DNA of 64,000 nucleotides, taken from NCBI GenBank assembly GCA_964036665.1, contig OZ038528.1, forward strand, positions 6,640,501-6,704,500. Direction: 5' to 3'. The DNA comes from Gordius sp. MW1 (Eukaryota > Nematomorpha > Gordioida > Gordea > Gordiidae). The position numbers and the translations under genes were made by a program. The notes under the pieces are model-generated. The model searched no databases. It saw only the letters and a list, made by a program, of their open reading frames with translations, and was not told where the DNA came from. Below, piece by piece: positions 37,162 through 50,335 of this stretch (positions within the stretch are counted from its first letter, which is position 1; every line of letters starts with the position of its first letter).

Positions 37162-40100
37162 TTTTAAAATTTAAATTTTGGCGCAGTTTTACTGCAATAG
37201 GTTACCATTTACAACAAAGTACGAAGGAGCCGCCTTGGAATTGCGCATGGAAACAGTGCCGTAGCTAGGTGGGGGCCCAGGGGGCCCGGCCCCCCCCCCC
37301 CCCTCAGGAATAAAAACCGGGCCCCATGAGCCCCCCCAAGGAAAAATCTTAGGCCCCTGGGCCCCGTAAGCCAGTTTTTTATTTTATCCTAATTAAGAAA
37401 AAGTATGAAGATTATAATTATATGTTTTTGAATATAACTTTTGATTATAATATAAAGTCCAAATATTTGTTTAGTAAATGCAATTTCAACGGTTAGCCTA
37501 ATATTAACATTAAATGATATTAGAGATGAGGATCACTATCAAATTCTTTATAATAAGGCGAAAGATTTAGCTTCAATTTTTGATTTAGTACCTTCTAAAC
37601 GTATTAAAAACCCAAAAAACGTATGACACTTTTTACTCTTTTGAATCTACCAATTCATTAATTAATTTTAAAATTGATTTATATTATCCTAATCGATAGA
37701 ATAATAGCAGAATTAAATATAAGATTTTCGGAAATTAATTGTAATTTATATAGGTCCTTAGAAGGTTTCATGTGCGTAGCCAGCATTTGAATTAGAGGGG
37801 CGCAAAAATGATTTAGGAAGGGGCAAAATATTTATTTTTTCAAATTTCAGCCATAATTTTAATAAATTTCAACAAATTCTTGGATTTAGAGGGGGGCGGC
37901 CGCCTCCCCTTGCCCCCCCTCTGGCTACGCCCATGGAAAGTTTAAACCCTTCATCCCCTTTTTTTGTGACAAGTCTCTTATACCAGAAGTAATTAACCAT
38001 TACGACTAAAACTGCACGATGCCGAAATAATAATGGCAAAAAATTATGTAATATATTATAATTCTTTACTTCGAATTCAAACTAATTTCATCTAAAATTA
38101 TTAAGTAAAATTTTGATTCATTTAATTTTGACAGAATTAAGGTTCATTTAGCCGTTATGTTTATTAGTTCATTTTAATTTTTAGGTGGTGTAAAGGGGTG
38201 GGGGGGGGGGGGTTGTGCAAATATATCTATGGTATCATCAGGGGCAATAACTTAGAAATACTTATTCTCGAACAAATTTTAATTTCATAATTATTTTTTT
38301 TTATATTTTATGTTAAAATTACGCCTTTTGAGGATCTAGCCTTATAAAGGCTTTTAAATTTTCTCATTGTTTTCCTGATATAAATGCTGCCTGAAAATGC
38401 TGCCAATATTGCATATGTAAAATTAAAATTTGTTATATATATGGCCAAGATTTTTTGGGGTTGTAGCAATAAAATATTTTTATAAAAACTTTGTTGTATA
38501 GTTTTTTTACTATTTGTATTATTTTTAAATGTCAACAATTTCTTGTCAATATCCCCGTTCCACTTTGTGCCCTTACAAGAAACTTATTATACCAAGTGAA
38601 ATTTTCTATATTATTTCAACTACATTACTTTGTTTTATTTATGAATAAATTTTATTTATTTTATGCCCTAGAAACCTGCGGGTCTAAAACATACCACTGT
38701 GATGTTATTAGAAAAAATACAAAAAGTAGTAGCGGAATTTTAAGTTTGTCCAACGTTTATGAGGGAAAAATTTACATTTGCCTTTGACCCATGGTCGTAT
38801 CCAGGTTTTGGATTAGGGGGGGGGGGGGGCGGGCAATACCTATTTAAGGCTTTTTTTATTTAAAATTTTTTGTCCCCCCCCATGGCTTGACCAGAACAGC
38901 CCCCCACTGGTTCCATATCATCGGGCCCCGTAAAAAAGGCTGGCAAAGATTCCGTTTCGTTAGCAGCACCTTTCTTCTTGTCGGATTCCTTCAATAGCTC
39001 CGCTTGTCGCCTTTACCACGAAAGGAAATAAAATTACTAATAAAAGTCATTGGAGATATTTTAAGTCAGCCTTGTAAAATATCAAGCCCGTGAGGCATAT
39101 CAAAATGGAATGGATCAAGTATTTAAATTTACAATACACATGTCAATTATCTTGATGTATATTCTCTCCCGCCTTGGCCTTAAAAAACACCATACTATGT
39201 TGATCAAGTGAGATCTTAAGGCTTGTCTTAATATCGGATTTTGCTGCGCAGCAAAAATCGTCGTACGGTTTATAACAGAGCCGTGTCTTAATTTTGAATT
39301 CACAATAGATTTGCATTTCAGAAACATAACATAACTGCGATTTTGTAAGATGCAAATTTTTTCCTAAGTTTAAATGTTGTATGTTTTTCAAATTTTTAGG
39401 TATTGGCAAAGTTTAGATTTAATCTCAAGAGTTGAAATAAACAAAAATATGCATAGCAATTAAAACGTTAACTATCAAAAAACAAAATTTTATTGATTAC
39501 AATTGTGTATGACCCATGAAATTGAATCGGATATTTAGACAAAGATAAATTCGCGCGATTTGAAATAATTCCGAGATTCAGACAAGCCCTTAAGAGGGGT
39601 TTACTTCATTGGCGGACATCGACAGGTGAAATTTAAAAATCCTTAGCATATTTATACGTTTAGAATATTCTATCTCAATTAACCAGCAAACTTTTTATTT
39701 TGCTCTTAATAAAAAGCAACTCAACCTAATAAAGCTTCTAAATTATACACCTTTTTTATATTAGTTTACTAATTTATGTAAAAATGTTTTAAGCCCAAGG
39801 TGCTTTATAATTTTTCATTTGGGGGTATAATTAAAACTTTATTTGAGGTTAGGTTAGTATGCAGAACTTTGCAAGACACTAAATAGATGATTGGAAGAGC
39901 AACTTAATTCAATATAGTTCAAACCAACATTCACATGTCAATTAAACTATTATGGGCACAATCAGCATTTACATAAAAGAAAAAGAATTTCTATGATATA
40001 AAACGTAAAATAGGCATTAAAAATTTTTAAGCAATCTGCACCAAAAAAAATTAGAAAGTTATTATAATGGGTCAACTCTGAAAAATTCAAATGACAGCAA

Positions 40101-40382
40101 TTTTAAAATTATAAGACAATTTTGATAAATGGTAGGAAATTTTGAACCAATTCCTAATTTAATTGGTTAATCCTATGAGGAATTTACAGCTAAATTAAAA
40201 AACACCCTATTGAAAGTGTGCTAAAAATAACCAATTTATGCCAAATGACAAAACCATAGGACACTTAGATTTAAAATTAAAGAATGTATATAAAGAAGTT
40301 AGTTTGTTATTAGAAATTTAATGCTTTAGCAAATTAAGAAAATAAATTATAACGAGAGCTTTAAAAATTATATTTTTCTTAT

Positions 40383-41705
40383 TTACTTTTGCATAAATTC
40401 AACAAATTGTGAATCAGAGGAATTTTCTTTAATGCCACGATTATAGCGGAAGCCACCATGAAGTACAAATTCAATTTTTTGGTCAATTTGATTCTCAGAA
40501 GTAGGAGAATCCATCATGTTCAACTTTTTAATAATTGAGATATGCACATTTGTTAGCAATATATATTTGCCAACCTAAATGTGTTTTAAACATCTATAAA
40601 TTTTTATTACTGGAATTTTGTTGCATTCATTAATATGTTCATCATAAATATAGATTGGAACAATACATTCAGGAGGAATAAGCTGAATTAGATCATTATC
40701 TTCTTCTATATCAGAACCTTCATCAGTTGATAAATTTACACTTTTAATTTGATTAGCTCTAAAAACAATCCTTCTTAAATGATATCTTAATTCTTTACAA
40801 ATTCAATATTGTCCCATCCCACACATATATTAGTAAAGGAATATCCAATTGACATTTTGCAAGCATTTGACATTTTAAATCAATATACTTTCCAGGAACA
40901 CACTGATTTAAAGTACAAACCATTGTTTCAATTAAAGGTTGACTTTTTAAAATCCAAAGTCTAAGTTTTTTGGCCTAGGCTATGTATTCTCGATTTTGAG
41001 TGATAAATAACAAAACGTAAAACGCATTTCTTAAACGTTCCATTGCATCTAATCCTAACCCTAACCTAAAACGCTGACCTAAAACCCTAACCCCGAACCT
41101 TTACCCTGTCCCTTAAAGATAATTTTGACTTGAAAGGATTATCTTTAAACAATACACAAATTCGAACGCGATGATTGCGCTCGGGAATGGAACGTTTAAG
41201 AAATGCGTTTTACGTTTTGTTATTTATCACTCAAAATCGAGAATACATAGCCTGGTTTATGTTTTTTGATCTAAATTATTCTTCAACAATCTAAATTATA
41301 TATTACAATTTCATTATCTATAGCCTCAACAGTAAAACAATGTGATGATGAGCATAAAGGAACATAATCATCTGATATAACTTCACTAAATATGAGATAG
41401 GAAAAACCAGCAAGACCAACCCCATTTAATTTGTTATTGAACTGCTCAATCTAAAAAGGTTTTTTAAATTTGGCTTTTAGTACTTTTAAACGATGAATGC
41501 GGATAATTTTTCCAATTTCAAACGCACGATAAGGTATGGAACCGGTAAAAAATAAAGTACATATGAATTTGTCATCGTTTATGATGCTGGGATCAACAAT
41601 TCCAATTGTTATATTTTTTTGATTGAATTTTACATATCGTATAACACCATATATGTTATATCTTTTATTTTCCTCCATGTCGCTCAACTCATTATATGTA
41701 TACAT
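40383..41705 (-). pseudogene. POT1: POT1-like pseudogene split by MITE (unit 9)
   Basis: Same pseudogene with the MITE between OB1 and OB2. OB1 frame intact at 41451-41705. Confidence 0.85.
40973..41258. mobile_element. Mutator-like MITE (unit 9 copy)
   Basis: 286 bp at the same site as in units 7, 8, 10 and 11. The right flank has two substitutions shared with units 10 and 11. Confidence 0.85.
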
Positions 41706-44700
41706 TTTTAAAATTTAAATTTTGGCGCAGTTTTACTGCAATAGGTTACCATTTACAACAAAGTACGAAGGAGCCGCCTTGGAATTGCGCATGGAAACAG
41801 TGCCGTAGCTAGGTGGGGGCCCAGGGGGCCCGGCCCCCCCCCCCCTCAGGAATAAAAACCGGGCCCCATGAGCCCCCCCAAGGAAAAATCTTAGGCCCCT
41901 GGACCCCGTAAGCCATTTTTTTATTTTATCCTAATTAAGAAAAAGTATGAAGATTATAATTATTTGTTTTTGAATATAACTTTTGATTATAATATAAAGT
42001 CCAAATATTTGTTTAGTAAATGCAATTTCAACGGTTAGCCTAATATTAACATTAAATGATATTAGAGATGAGGATCACTATCAAATTCTTTATAAGGCGA
42101 AAGATTTAGCTTCAATTTTTGATTTAGTACCTTCTAAACGTATTAAAAAACCAAAAAACGTATGACACTTTTTACTCTTTTGAATCTACCAATTCATTAA
42201 TTGATTTTAAAATTGATTTATATTATCCTAATCGATAGAATAATAGCAGAATTAAATATAAGATTTTCGGAAATTAATTGTAATTTATATAGGTCCTTAG
42301 AAGGTTTCATGTGCGTAGCCAGCATTTGAATTAGAGGGGCGCAATAATAATTTAGGAAGGGGCAAAATATTTATTTTTTCAAATTTCAGCCATAATTTTA
42401 ATAAATTTCAACAAATTCTTGAAATTAGAGGGGGGCGGCCGCCTCCCCTTGCCCCCCCTCTGGCTACGCCCATGGAAAGTTTAAACCCTTCATCCCCTTT
42501 TTTTGTGACAAGTCTCTTATACCAGAAGTAATTAACCATTACGACTAAAACTGCACGATGCCGAAATAATAATGGCAAAAAATTATGTAATATATTATAA
42601 TTCTTTACTTCGAATTCAAACTAATTTCATCTAAAATTATTAAGTAAAATTTTGATTCATTTAATTTTGACAGAATTAAGGTTCATTTAGCCGTTATGTT
42701 TATTAGTTCATTTTAATTTTTAGGTGGTGTAAAGGGGTGGGGGGGGGGGGGGGGGTTGTGCAAATATATCTATGGTATCATCAGGGGCAATAACTTAGAA
42801 ATACTTATTCTCGAACAAATTTTAATTTCATAATTATTTTTTTTATATTTTATGTTAAAATTACGCCTTTTGAGGATCTAGCCTTATAAAGGCTTTTAAA
42901 TTTTCTCATTGTTTTACTGATATAAATGCTGCCTGAAAATGCTGCCAATATTGCATATGTAAAATTAAAATTTGTTATATATATGGCCAAGATTTTTTGG
43001 GGTTGTGGCAATAAAATATTTTTATAAAAACTTTGTTGTATAGTTTTTTTACTATTTGTATTATTTTTAAATGTCAACAATTTCTTGTCAATATCCCCGT
43101 TCCACTTTGTGCCCTTACAAAAAACTTATTATACCAAGTGAAATTTTCTATATTATTTCAACTACATTACTTTGTTTTATTTATGAATAAATTTTATTTA
43201 TTTTATGCCCTAGAAACCTGCGGGTCTAAAACATACCACTGTGATGTTATTAGAAAAAATACAAAAAGTAGTAGCGGAATTTTAAGTTTGTCCAACGTTT
43301 ATGAGGGAAAAATTTACATTTGCCTTTGACCCATGGTCGTATCCAGGTTTTGGATTAGGGGGGGGGGGGCGGGCAATACCTATTTAAGGCTTTTTTTATT
43401 TAAAATTTTTTGTCCCCCCCCATGGCTTGACCAGAACAGCCCCCCACTGGTTCCATATCATCGGGCCCCGTAAAAAAGGCTGGCAAAGATTCCGTTTCGT
43501 TAGCAGCACCTTTCTTCTTGTCGGATTCCTTCAATAGCTCCGCTTGTCGCCTTTACCACGAAAGGAAATAAAATTATTAATAAAAGTCATTGGAGATATT
43601 TTAAGTCAGCCTTGTAAAAAATCAAGCCCGTGAGGCATATCAAAATGGAATGGATCAAGTATTTAAATTTACAGTACACATGTCAATTATCTTGATGTAT
43701 ATTCTCTCCCGCCTTGGCCTTAAAAAACACCATACTATGTTGATCAAGTGAGATCTTAAGGCTTGTCTAAATATCGGATTTTGCTGCGCAGCAAAAATCG
43801 TCGTACGGTTTATAACAGAGCCGTGTCTTAATTTTGAATTCACAATAGATTTGCATTTCAGAAACATAACATAACTGCGATTTTGTAAGATGCAAATTTT
43901 TTCCTAAGTTTAAATGTTGTATGTTTTTCAAATTTTTAGGTATTGGCAAAGTTTAGATTTAATCTCAAGAGTTGAAATAAACAAAAATATGCATAGCAAT
44001 TAAAACGTTAACTATCAAAAAACAAAATTTTATTGATTACAATTGTGTATGACCCATGAAATTGAATCGGATATTTAGACAAAGATAAATTCGCGCGATT
44101 TGAAATAATTCCGAGATTCAGACAAGCCCTTAAGAGGGGTTTACTTCATTGGCGGACATCGACAGGTGAAATTTAAAAATCCTTAGCATATTTATACGTT
44201 TAGAATATTCTATCTCAATTAACCAGCAAACTTTTTATTTTGCTCTTAATAAAAAGCAACTCAACCTAATAAAGCTTCTAAATTATACACCTTTTTTATA
44301 TTAGTTTACTAATTTATGTAAAAATGTTTTAAGCCCAAGGTGCTTTATAATTTTTCATTTGGGGGTATAATTAAAACTTTATTTGAGGTTAGGTTAGTAT
44401 GCAGAACTTTGCAAGACACTAAATAGATGATTGGAAGAGCAACTTAATTCAATATAGTTCAAACCAACATTCACATGTCAATTAAACTATTATGGGCACA
44501 ATCAGCATTTACATAAAAGAAAAAGAATTTCTATGATATAAAACGTAAAATAGGCATTAAAAATTTTTAAGCAATCTGCACCAAAAAAAATTAGAAAGTT
44601 ATTATAATGGGTCAACTCTGAAAAATTCAAATGACAGCAATTTTAAAATTATAAGACAATTTTGATAAATGGTAGGAAATTTTGAACCAATTCCTAATTT

Positions 44701-44922
44701 AATTGGTTAATCCTATGAGGAATTTACAGCTAAATTAAAAAACACCCTATTGAAAGTGTGCTAAAAATAACCAATTTATGCCAAATGACAAAACCATAGG
44801 ACACTTAGATTTAAAATTAAAGAATGTATATAAAGAAGTTAGTTTGTTATTAGAAATTTAATGCTTTAGCAAATTAAGAAAATAAATTATAACGAGAGCT
44901 TTAAAAATTATATTTTTCTTAT

Positions 44923-46245
44923 TTACTTTTGCATAAATTCAACAAATTGTGAATCAGAGGAATTTTCTTTAATGCCACGATTATAGCGGAAGCCACCATG
45001 AAGTACAAATTCAATTTTTTGGTCAATTTGATTCTCAGAAGTAGGAGAATCCATCATGTTCAACTTTTTAATAATTGAGATATGCACATTTGTTAGCAAT
45101 ATATATTTGCCAACCTAAATGTGTTTTAAACATCTATAAATTTTTATTACTGGAATTTTGTTGCATTCATTAATATGTTCATCATAAATATAGATTGGAA
45201 CAATACATTCAGGAGGAATAAGCTGAATTAGATCATTATCTTCTTCTATATCAGAACCTTCATCAGTTGATAAATTTACACTTTTAATTTGATTAGCTCT
45301 AAAAACAATCCTTCTTAAATGATATCTTAATTCTTTACAAATTCAATATTGTCCCATCCCACACATATATTAGTAAAGGAATATCCAATTGACATTTTGC
45401 AAGCATTTGACATTTTAAATCAATATACTTTCCAGGAACACACTGATTTAAAGTACAAACCATTGTTTCAATTAAAGGTTGACTTTTTAAAATCCAAAGT
45501 CTAAGTTTTTTGGCCTAGGCTATGTATTCTCGATTTTGAGTGATAAATAACAAAACGTAAAACGCATTTCTTAAACGTTCCATTGCATCTAATCCTAACC
45601 CTAACCTAAAACGCTGACCTAAAACCCTAACCCCGAACCTTTACCCTGTCCCTTAAAGATAATTTTGACTTGAAAGGATTATCTTTAAACAATACACAAA
45701 TTCGAACGCGATGATTGCGCTCGGGAATGGAACGTTTAAGAAATGCGTTTTACGTTTTGTTATTTATCACTCAAAATCGAGAATACATAGCCTGGTTTAT
45801 GTTTTTTGATCTAAATTATTCTTCAACAATCTAAATTATATATTACAATTTCATTATCTATAGCCTCAACAGTAAAACAATGTGATGATGAGCATAAAGG
45901 AACATAATCATCTGATATAACTTCACTAAATATGAGATAGGAAAAACCAGCAAGACCAACCCCATTTAATTTGTTATTGAACTGCTCAATCTAAAAAGGT
46001 TTTTTAAATTTGGCTTTTAGTACTTTTAAACGATGAATGCGGATAATTTTTCCAATTTCAAACGCACGATAAGGTATGGAACCGGTAAAAAATAAAGTAC
46101 ATATGAATTTGTCATCGTTTATGATGCTGGGATCAACAATTCCAATTGTTATATTTTTTTGATTGAATTTTACATATCGTATAACACCATATATGTTATA
46201 TCTTTTATTTTCCTCCATGTCGCTCAACTCATTATATGTATACAT
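44923..46245 (-). pseudogene. POT1: POT1-like pseudogene split by MITE (unit 10)
   Basis: Same pseudogene with the MITE between OB1 and OB2. OB1 frame intact at 45991-46245. Confidence 0.85.
45513..45798. mobile_element. Mutator-like MITE (unit 10 copy)
   Basis: 286 bp, same site and same right-edge variant as the unit 9 copy. Confidence 0.85.
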
Positions 46246-49200
46246 TTTTAAAATTTAAATTTTGGCGCAGTTTTACTGCAATAGGTTACCATTTACAACA
46301 AAGTACGAAGGAGCCGCCTTGGAATTGCGCATGGAAACAGTGCCGTAGCTAGGTGGGGGCCCAGGGGGCCCGGCCCCCCCCCCCCCTCAGGAATAAAAAC
46401 CGGGCCCCATGAGCCCCCCCAAGGAAAAATCTTAGGCCCCTGGACCCCGTAAGCCATTTTTTTATTTTATCCTAATTAAGAAAAAGTATGAAGATTATAA
46501 TTATTTGTTTTTGAATATAACTTTTGATTATAATATAAAGTCCAAATATTTGTTTAGTAAATGCAATTTCAACGGTTAGCCTAATATTAACATTAAATGA
46601 TATTAGAGATGAGGATCACTATCAAATTCTTTATAAGGCGAAAGATTTAGCTTCAATTTTTGATTTAGTGCCTTCTAAACGTATTAAAAAACCAAAAAAC
46701 GTATGACACTTTTTACTCTTTTGAATCTACCAATTCATTAATTGATTTTAAAATTGATTTATATTATCCTAATCGATAGAATAATAGCAGAATTAAATAT
46801 AAGATTTTCGGAAATTAATTGTAATTTATATAGGTCCTTAGAAGGTTTCATGTGCGTAGCCAGCATTTGAATTAGAGGGGCGCAATAATAATTTAGGAAG
46901 GGGCAAAATATTTATTTTTTCAAATTTCAGCCATAATTTTAATAAATTTCAACAAATTCTTGAAATTAGAGGGGGGCGGCCGCCTCCCCTTGCCCCCCCT
47001 CTGGCTACGCCCATGGAAAGTTTAAACCCTTCATCCCCTTTTTTTGTGACAAGTCTCTTATACCAGAAGTAATTAACCATTACGACTAAAACTGCACGAT
47101 GCCGAAATAATAATGGCAAAAAATTATGTAATATATTATAATTCTTTACTTCGAATTCAAACTAATTTCATCTAAAATTATTAAGTAAAATTTTGATTCA
47201 TTTAATTTTGACAGAATTAAGGTTCATTTAGCCGTTATGTTTATTAGTTCATTTTAATTTTTAGGTGGTGTAAAGGGGTGGGGGGGGGGGGGGGGGTTGT
47301 GCAAATATATCTATGGTATCATCAGGGGCAATAACTTAGAAATACTTATTCTCGAACAAATTTTAATTTCATAATTATTTTTTTTATATTTTATGTTAAA
47401 ATTACGCCTTTTGAGGATCTAGCCTTATAAAGGCTTTTAAATTTTCTCATTGTTTTACTGATATAAATGCTGCCTGAAAATGCTGCCAATATTGCATATG
47501 TAAAATTAAAATTTGTTATATATATGGCCAAGATTTTTTGGGGTTGTGGCAATAAAATATTTTTATAAAAACTTTGTTGTATAGTTTTTTTACTATTTGT
47601 ATTATTTTTAAATGTCAACAATTTCTTGTCAATATCCCCGTTCCACTTTGTGCCCTTACAAAAAACTTATTATACCAAGTGAAATTTTCTATATTATTTC
47701 AACTACATTACTTTGTTTTATTTATGAATAAATTTTATTTATTTTATGCCCTAGAAACCTGCGGGTCTAAAACATACCACTGTGATGTTATTAGAAAAAA
47801 TACAAAAAGTAGTAGCGGAATTTTAAGTTTGTCCAACGTTTATGAGGGAAAAATTTACATTTGCCTTTGACCCATGGTCGTATCCAGGTTTTGGATTGGG
47901 GGGGGGGCGGGCAATACCTATTTAAGGCTTTTTTTATTTAAAATTTTTTGTCCCCCCCCATGGCTTGACCAGAACAGCCCCCCACTGGTTCCATATCATC
48001 GGGCCCCGTAAAAAAGGCTGGCAAAGATTCCGTTTCGTTAGCAGCACCTTTCTTCTTGTCGGATTCCTTCAATAGCTCCGCTTGTCGCCTTTACCACGAA
48101 AGGAAATAAAATTACTAATAAAAGTCATTGGAGATATTTTAAGTCAGCCTTTTAAAAAATCAAGCCCGTGAGGCATATCAAAATGGAATGGATCAAGTAT
48201 TTAAATTTACAATACACATGTCAATTATCTTGATGTATATTCTCTCCCGCCTTGGCCTTAAAAAACACCATACTATGTTGATCAAGTGAGATCTTAAGGC
48301 TTGTCTTAATATCGGATTTTTGCGCAGCAAAAATCGTCGTACGGTTTATAACAGAGCCGTGTCTTAATTTTGAATTCACAATAGATTTGCATTTCAGAAA
48401 CATAACATAACTGCGATTTTGTAAGATGCAAATTTTTTCCTAAGTTTAAATGTTGTATGTTTTTCAAATTTTTAGGTATTGGCAAAGTTTAGATTTAATC
48501 TCAAGAGTTGAAATAAACAAAAATATGCATATCAATTAAAACGTTAACTATCAAAAAACAAAATTTTATTGATTACAATTGTGTATGACCCATGAAATTG
48601 AATCGGATATTTAGACAAAGATAAATTCGCGCGATTTGAAATAATTCCGAGATTCAGACAAGCCCTTAAGAGGGGTTTACTTCATTGGCGGACATCGACA
48701 GGTGAAATTTAAAAATCCTTAGCATATTTATACGTTTAGAATATTCTATCTCAATTAACCAGCAAACTTTTTATTTTGCTCTTAATAAAAAGCAACTCAA
48801 CCTAATAAAGCTTCTAAATTATACACCTTTTTTATATTAGTTTACTAATTTATGTAAAAATGTTTTAAGCCCAAGGTGCTTTATAATTTTTCATTTGGGG
48901 GTATAATTAAAACTTTATTTGAGGTTAGGTTAGTATGCAGAACTTTGCAAGACACTAAATAGATGATTGGAAGAGCAACTTAATTCAATATAGTTCAAAC
49001 CAACATTCACATGTCAATTAAACTATTATGGGCACAATCAGCATTTACATAAAAGAAAAAGAATTTCTATGATATAAAACGTAAAATAGGCATTAAAAAT
49101 TTTTAAGCAATCTGCACCAAAAAAAATTAGAAAGTTATTATAATGGGTCAACTCTGAAAAATTCAAATGACAGCAATTTTAAAATTATAAGACAATTTTG

Positions 49201-50215
49201 ATAAATGGTAGGAAATTTTGAACCAATTCCTAATTTAATTGGTTAATCCTATGAGGAATTTACAGCTAAATTAAAAAACACCCTATTGAAAGTGTGCTAA
49301 AAATAACCAATTTATGCCAAATGACAAAACCATAGGACACTTAGATTTAAAATTAAAGAATGTATATAAAGAAGTTAGTTTGTTATTAGAAATTTAATGC
49401 TTTAGCAAATTAAGAAAATAAATTATAACGAGAGCTTTAAAAATTATATTTTTCTTATTTACTTTTGCATAAATTCAACAAATTGTGAATCAGAGGAATT
49501 TTCTTTAATGCCACGATTATAGCGGAAGCCACCATGAAGTACAAATTCAATTTTTTGGTCAATTTGATTCTCAGAAGTAGGAGAATCCATCATGTTCAAC
49601 TTTTTAATAATTGAGATATGCACATTTGTTAGCAATATATATTTGCCAACCTAAATGTGTTTTAAACATCTATAAATTTTTATTACTGGAATTTTGTTGC
49701 ATTCATTAATATGTTCATCATAAATATAGATTGGAACAATACATTCAGGAGGAATAAGCTGAATTAGATCATTATCTTCTTCTATATCAGAACCTTCATC
49801 AGTTGATAAATTTACACTTTTAATTTGATTAGCTCTAAAAACAATCCTTCTTAAATGATATCTTAATTCTTTACAAATTCAATATTGTCCCATCCCACAC
49901 ATATATTAGTAAAGGAATATCCAATTGACATTTTGCAAGCATTTGACATTTTAAATCAATATACTTTCCAGGAACACACTGATTTAAAGTACAAACCATT
50001 GTTTCAATTAAAGGTTGACTTTTTAAAATCCAAAGTCTAAGTTTTTTGGCCTAGGCTATGTATTCTCGATTTTGAGTGATAAATAACAAAACGTAAAACG
50101 CATTTCTTAAACGTTCCATTGCATCTAATCCTAACCCTAACCTAAAACGCTGACCTAAAACCCTAACCCCGAACCTTTACCCTGTCCCTTAAAGATAATT
50201 TTGACTTGAAAGGAT

Positions 50216-50320
50216 TGTAGTATTTATTTACGATATGGAATTATAACAACCGGACAATAGTAATGGAAAACATATGTAACATAAAATATATACACAAGGA
50301 ACGCTTAACAATATATTACA
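50216..50320 (-). repeat. 3' LTR of the Gypsy element
   Basis: 105 bp, identical by eye to the 5' LTR. Preceded in element orientation by the purine tract AGGGGGGA. Confidence 0.9.
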
Positions 50321-50335
50321 ATAGTCCCCCCTAAG

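Larger units (their letters stand above)
34362..38905. repeat. Array unit 8, mosaic
   Basis: Length 4,544 bp with MITE 36432-36714. POT1 pseudogene 35844-37161, truncated hAT 37254 to about 38903. Its middle and hAT carry the older variants seen in units 1-6 (AGCGGGAGCC, GATCTTTATC, TTGGATTTAG). Its first few hundred bases match unit 11 (GTCTTAATATCGG with a short TGCGCAG palindrome). This patchwork points to exchange or conversion between units. Confidence 0.95.
38906..43445. repeat. Array unit 9
   Basis: Length 4,540 bp with MITE 40973-41258, POT1 pseudogene 40383-41705, truncated hAT 41798 to about 43443. It shares with units 10 and 11 a changed right MITE edge (CCTGGTTTATG instead of CCTGGTTCAAG). 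Confidence 0.95.
43446..47993. repeat. Array unit 10
   Basis: Length 4,548 bp with MITE 45513-45798, POT1 pseudogene 44923-46245, truncated hAT 46338 to about 47991. Its hAT end (GGATTGGGG) is shared only with the end of unit 7, suggesting that a stretch crossing the unit 7/8 and unit 10/11 junctions was copied as a block. Confidence 0.95.
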
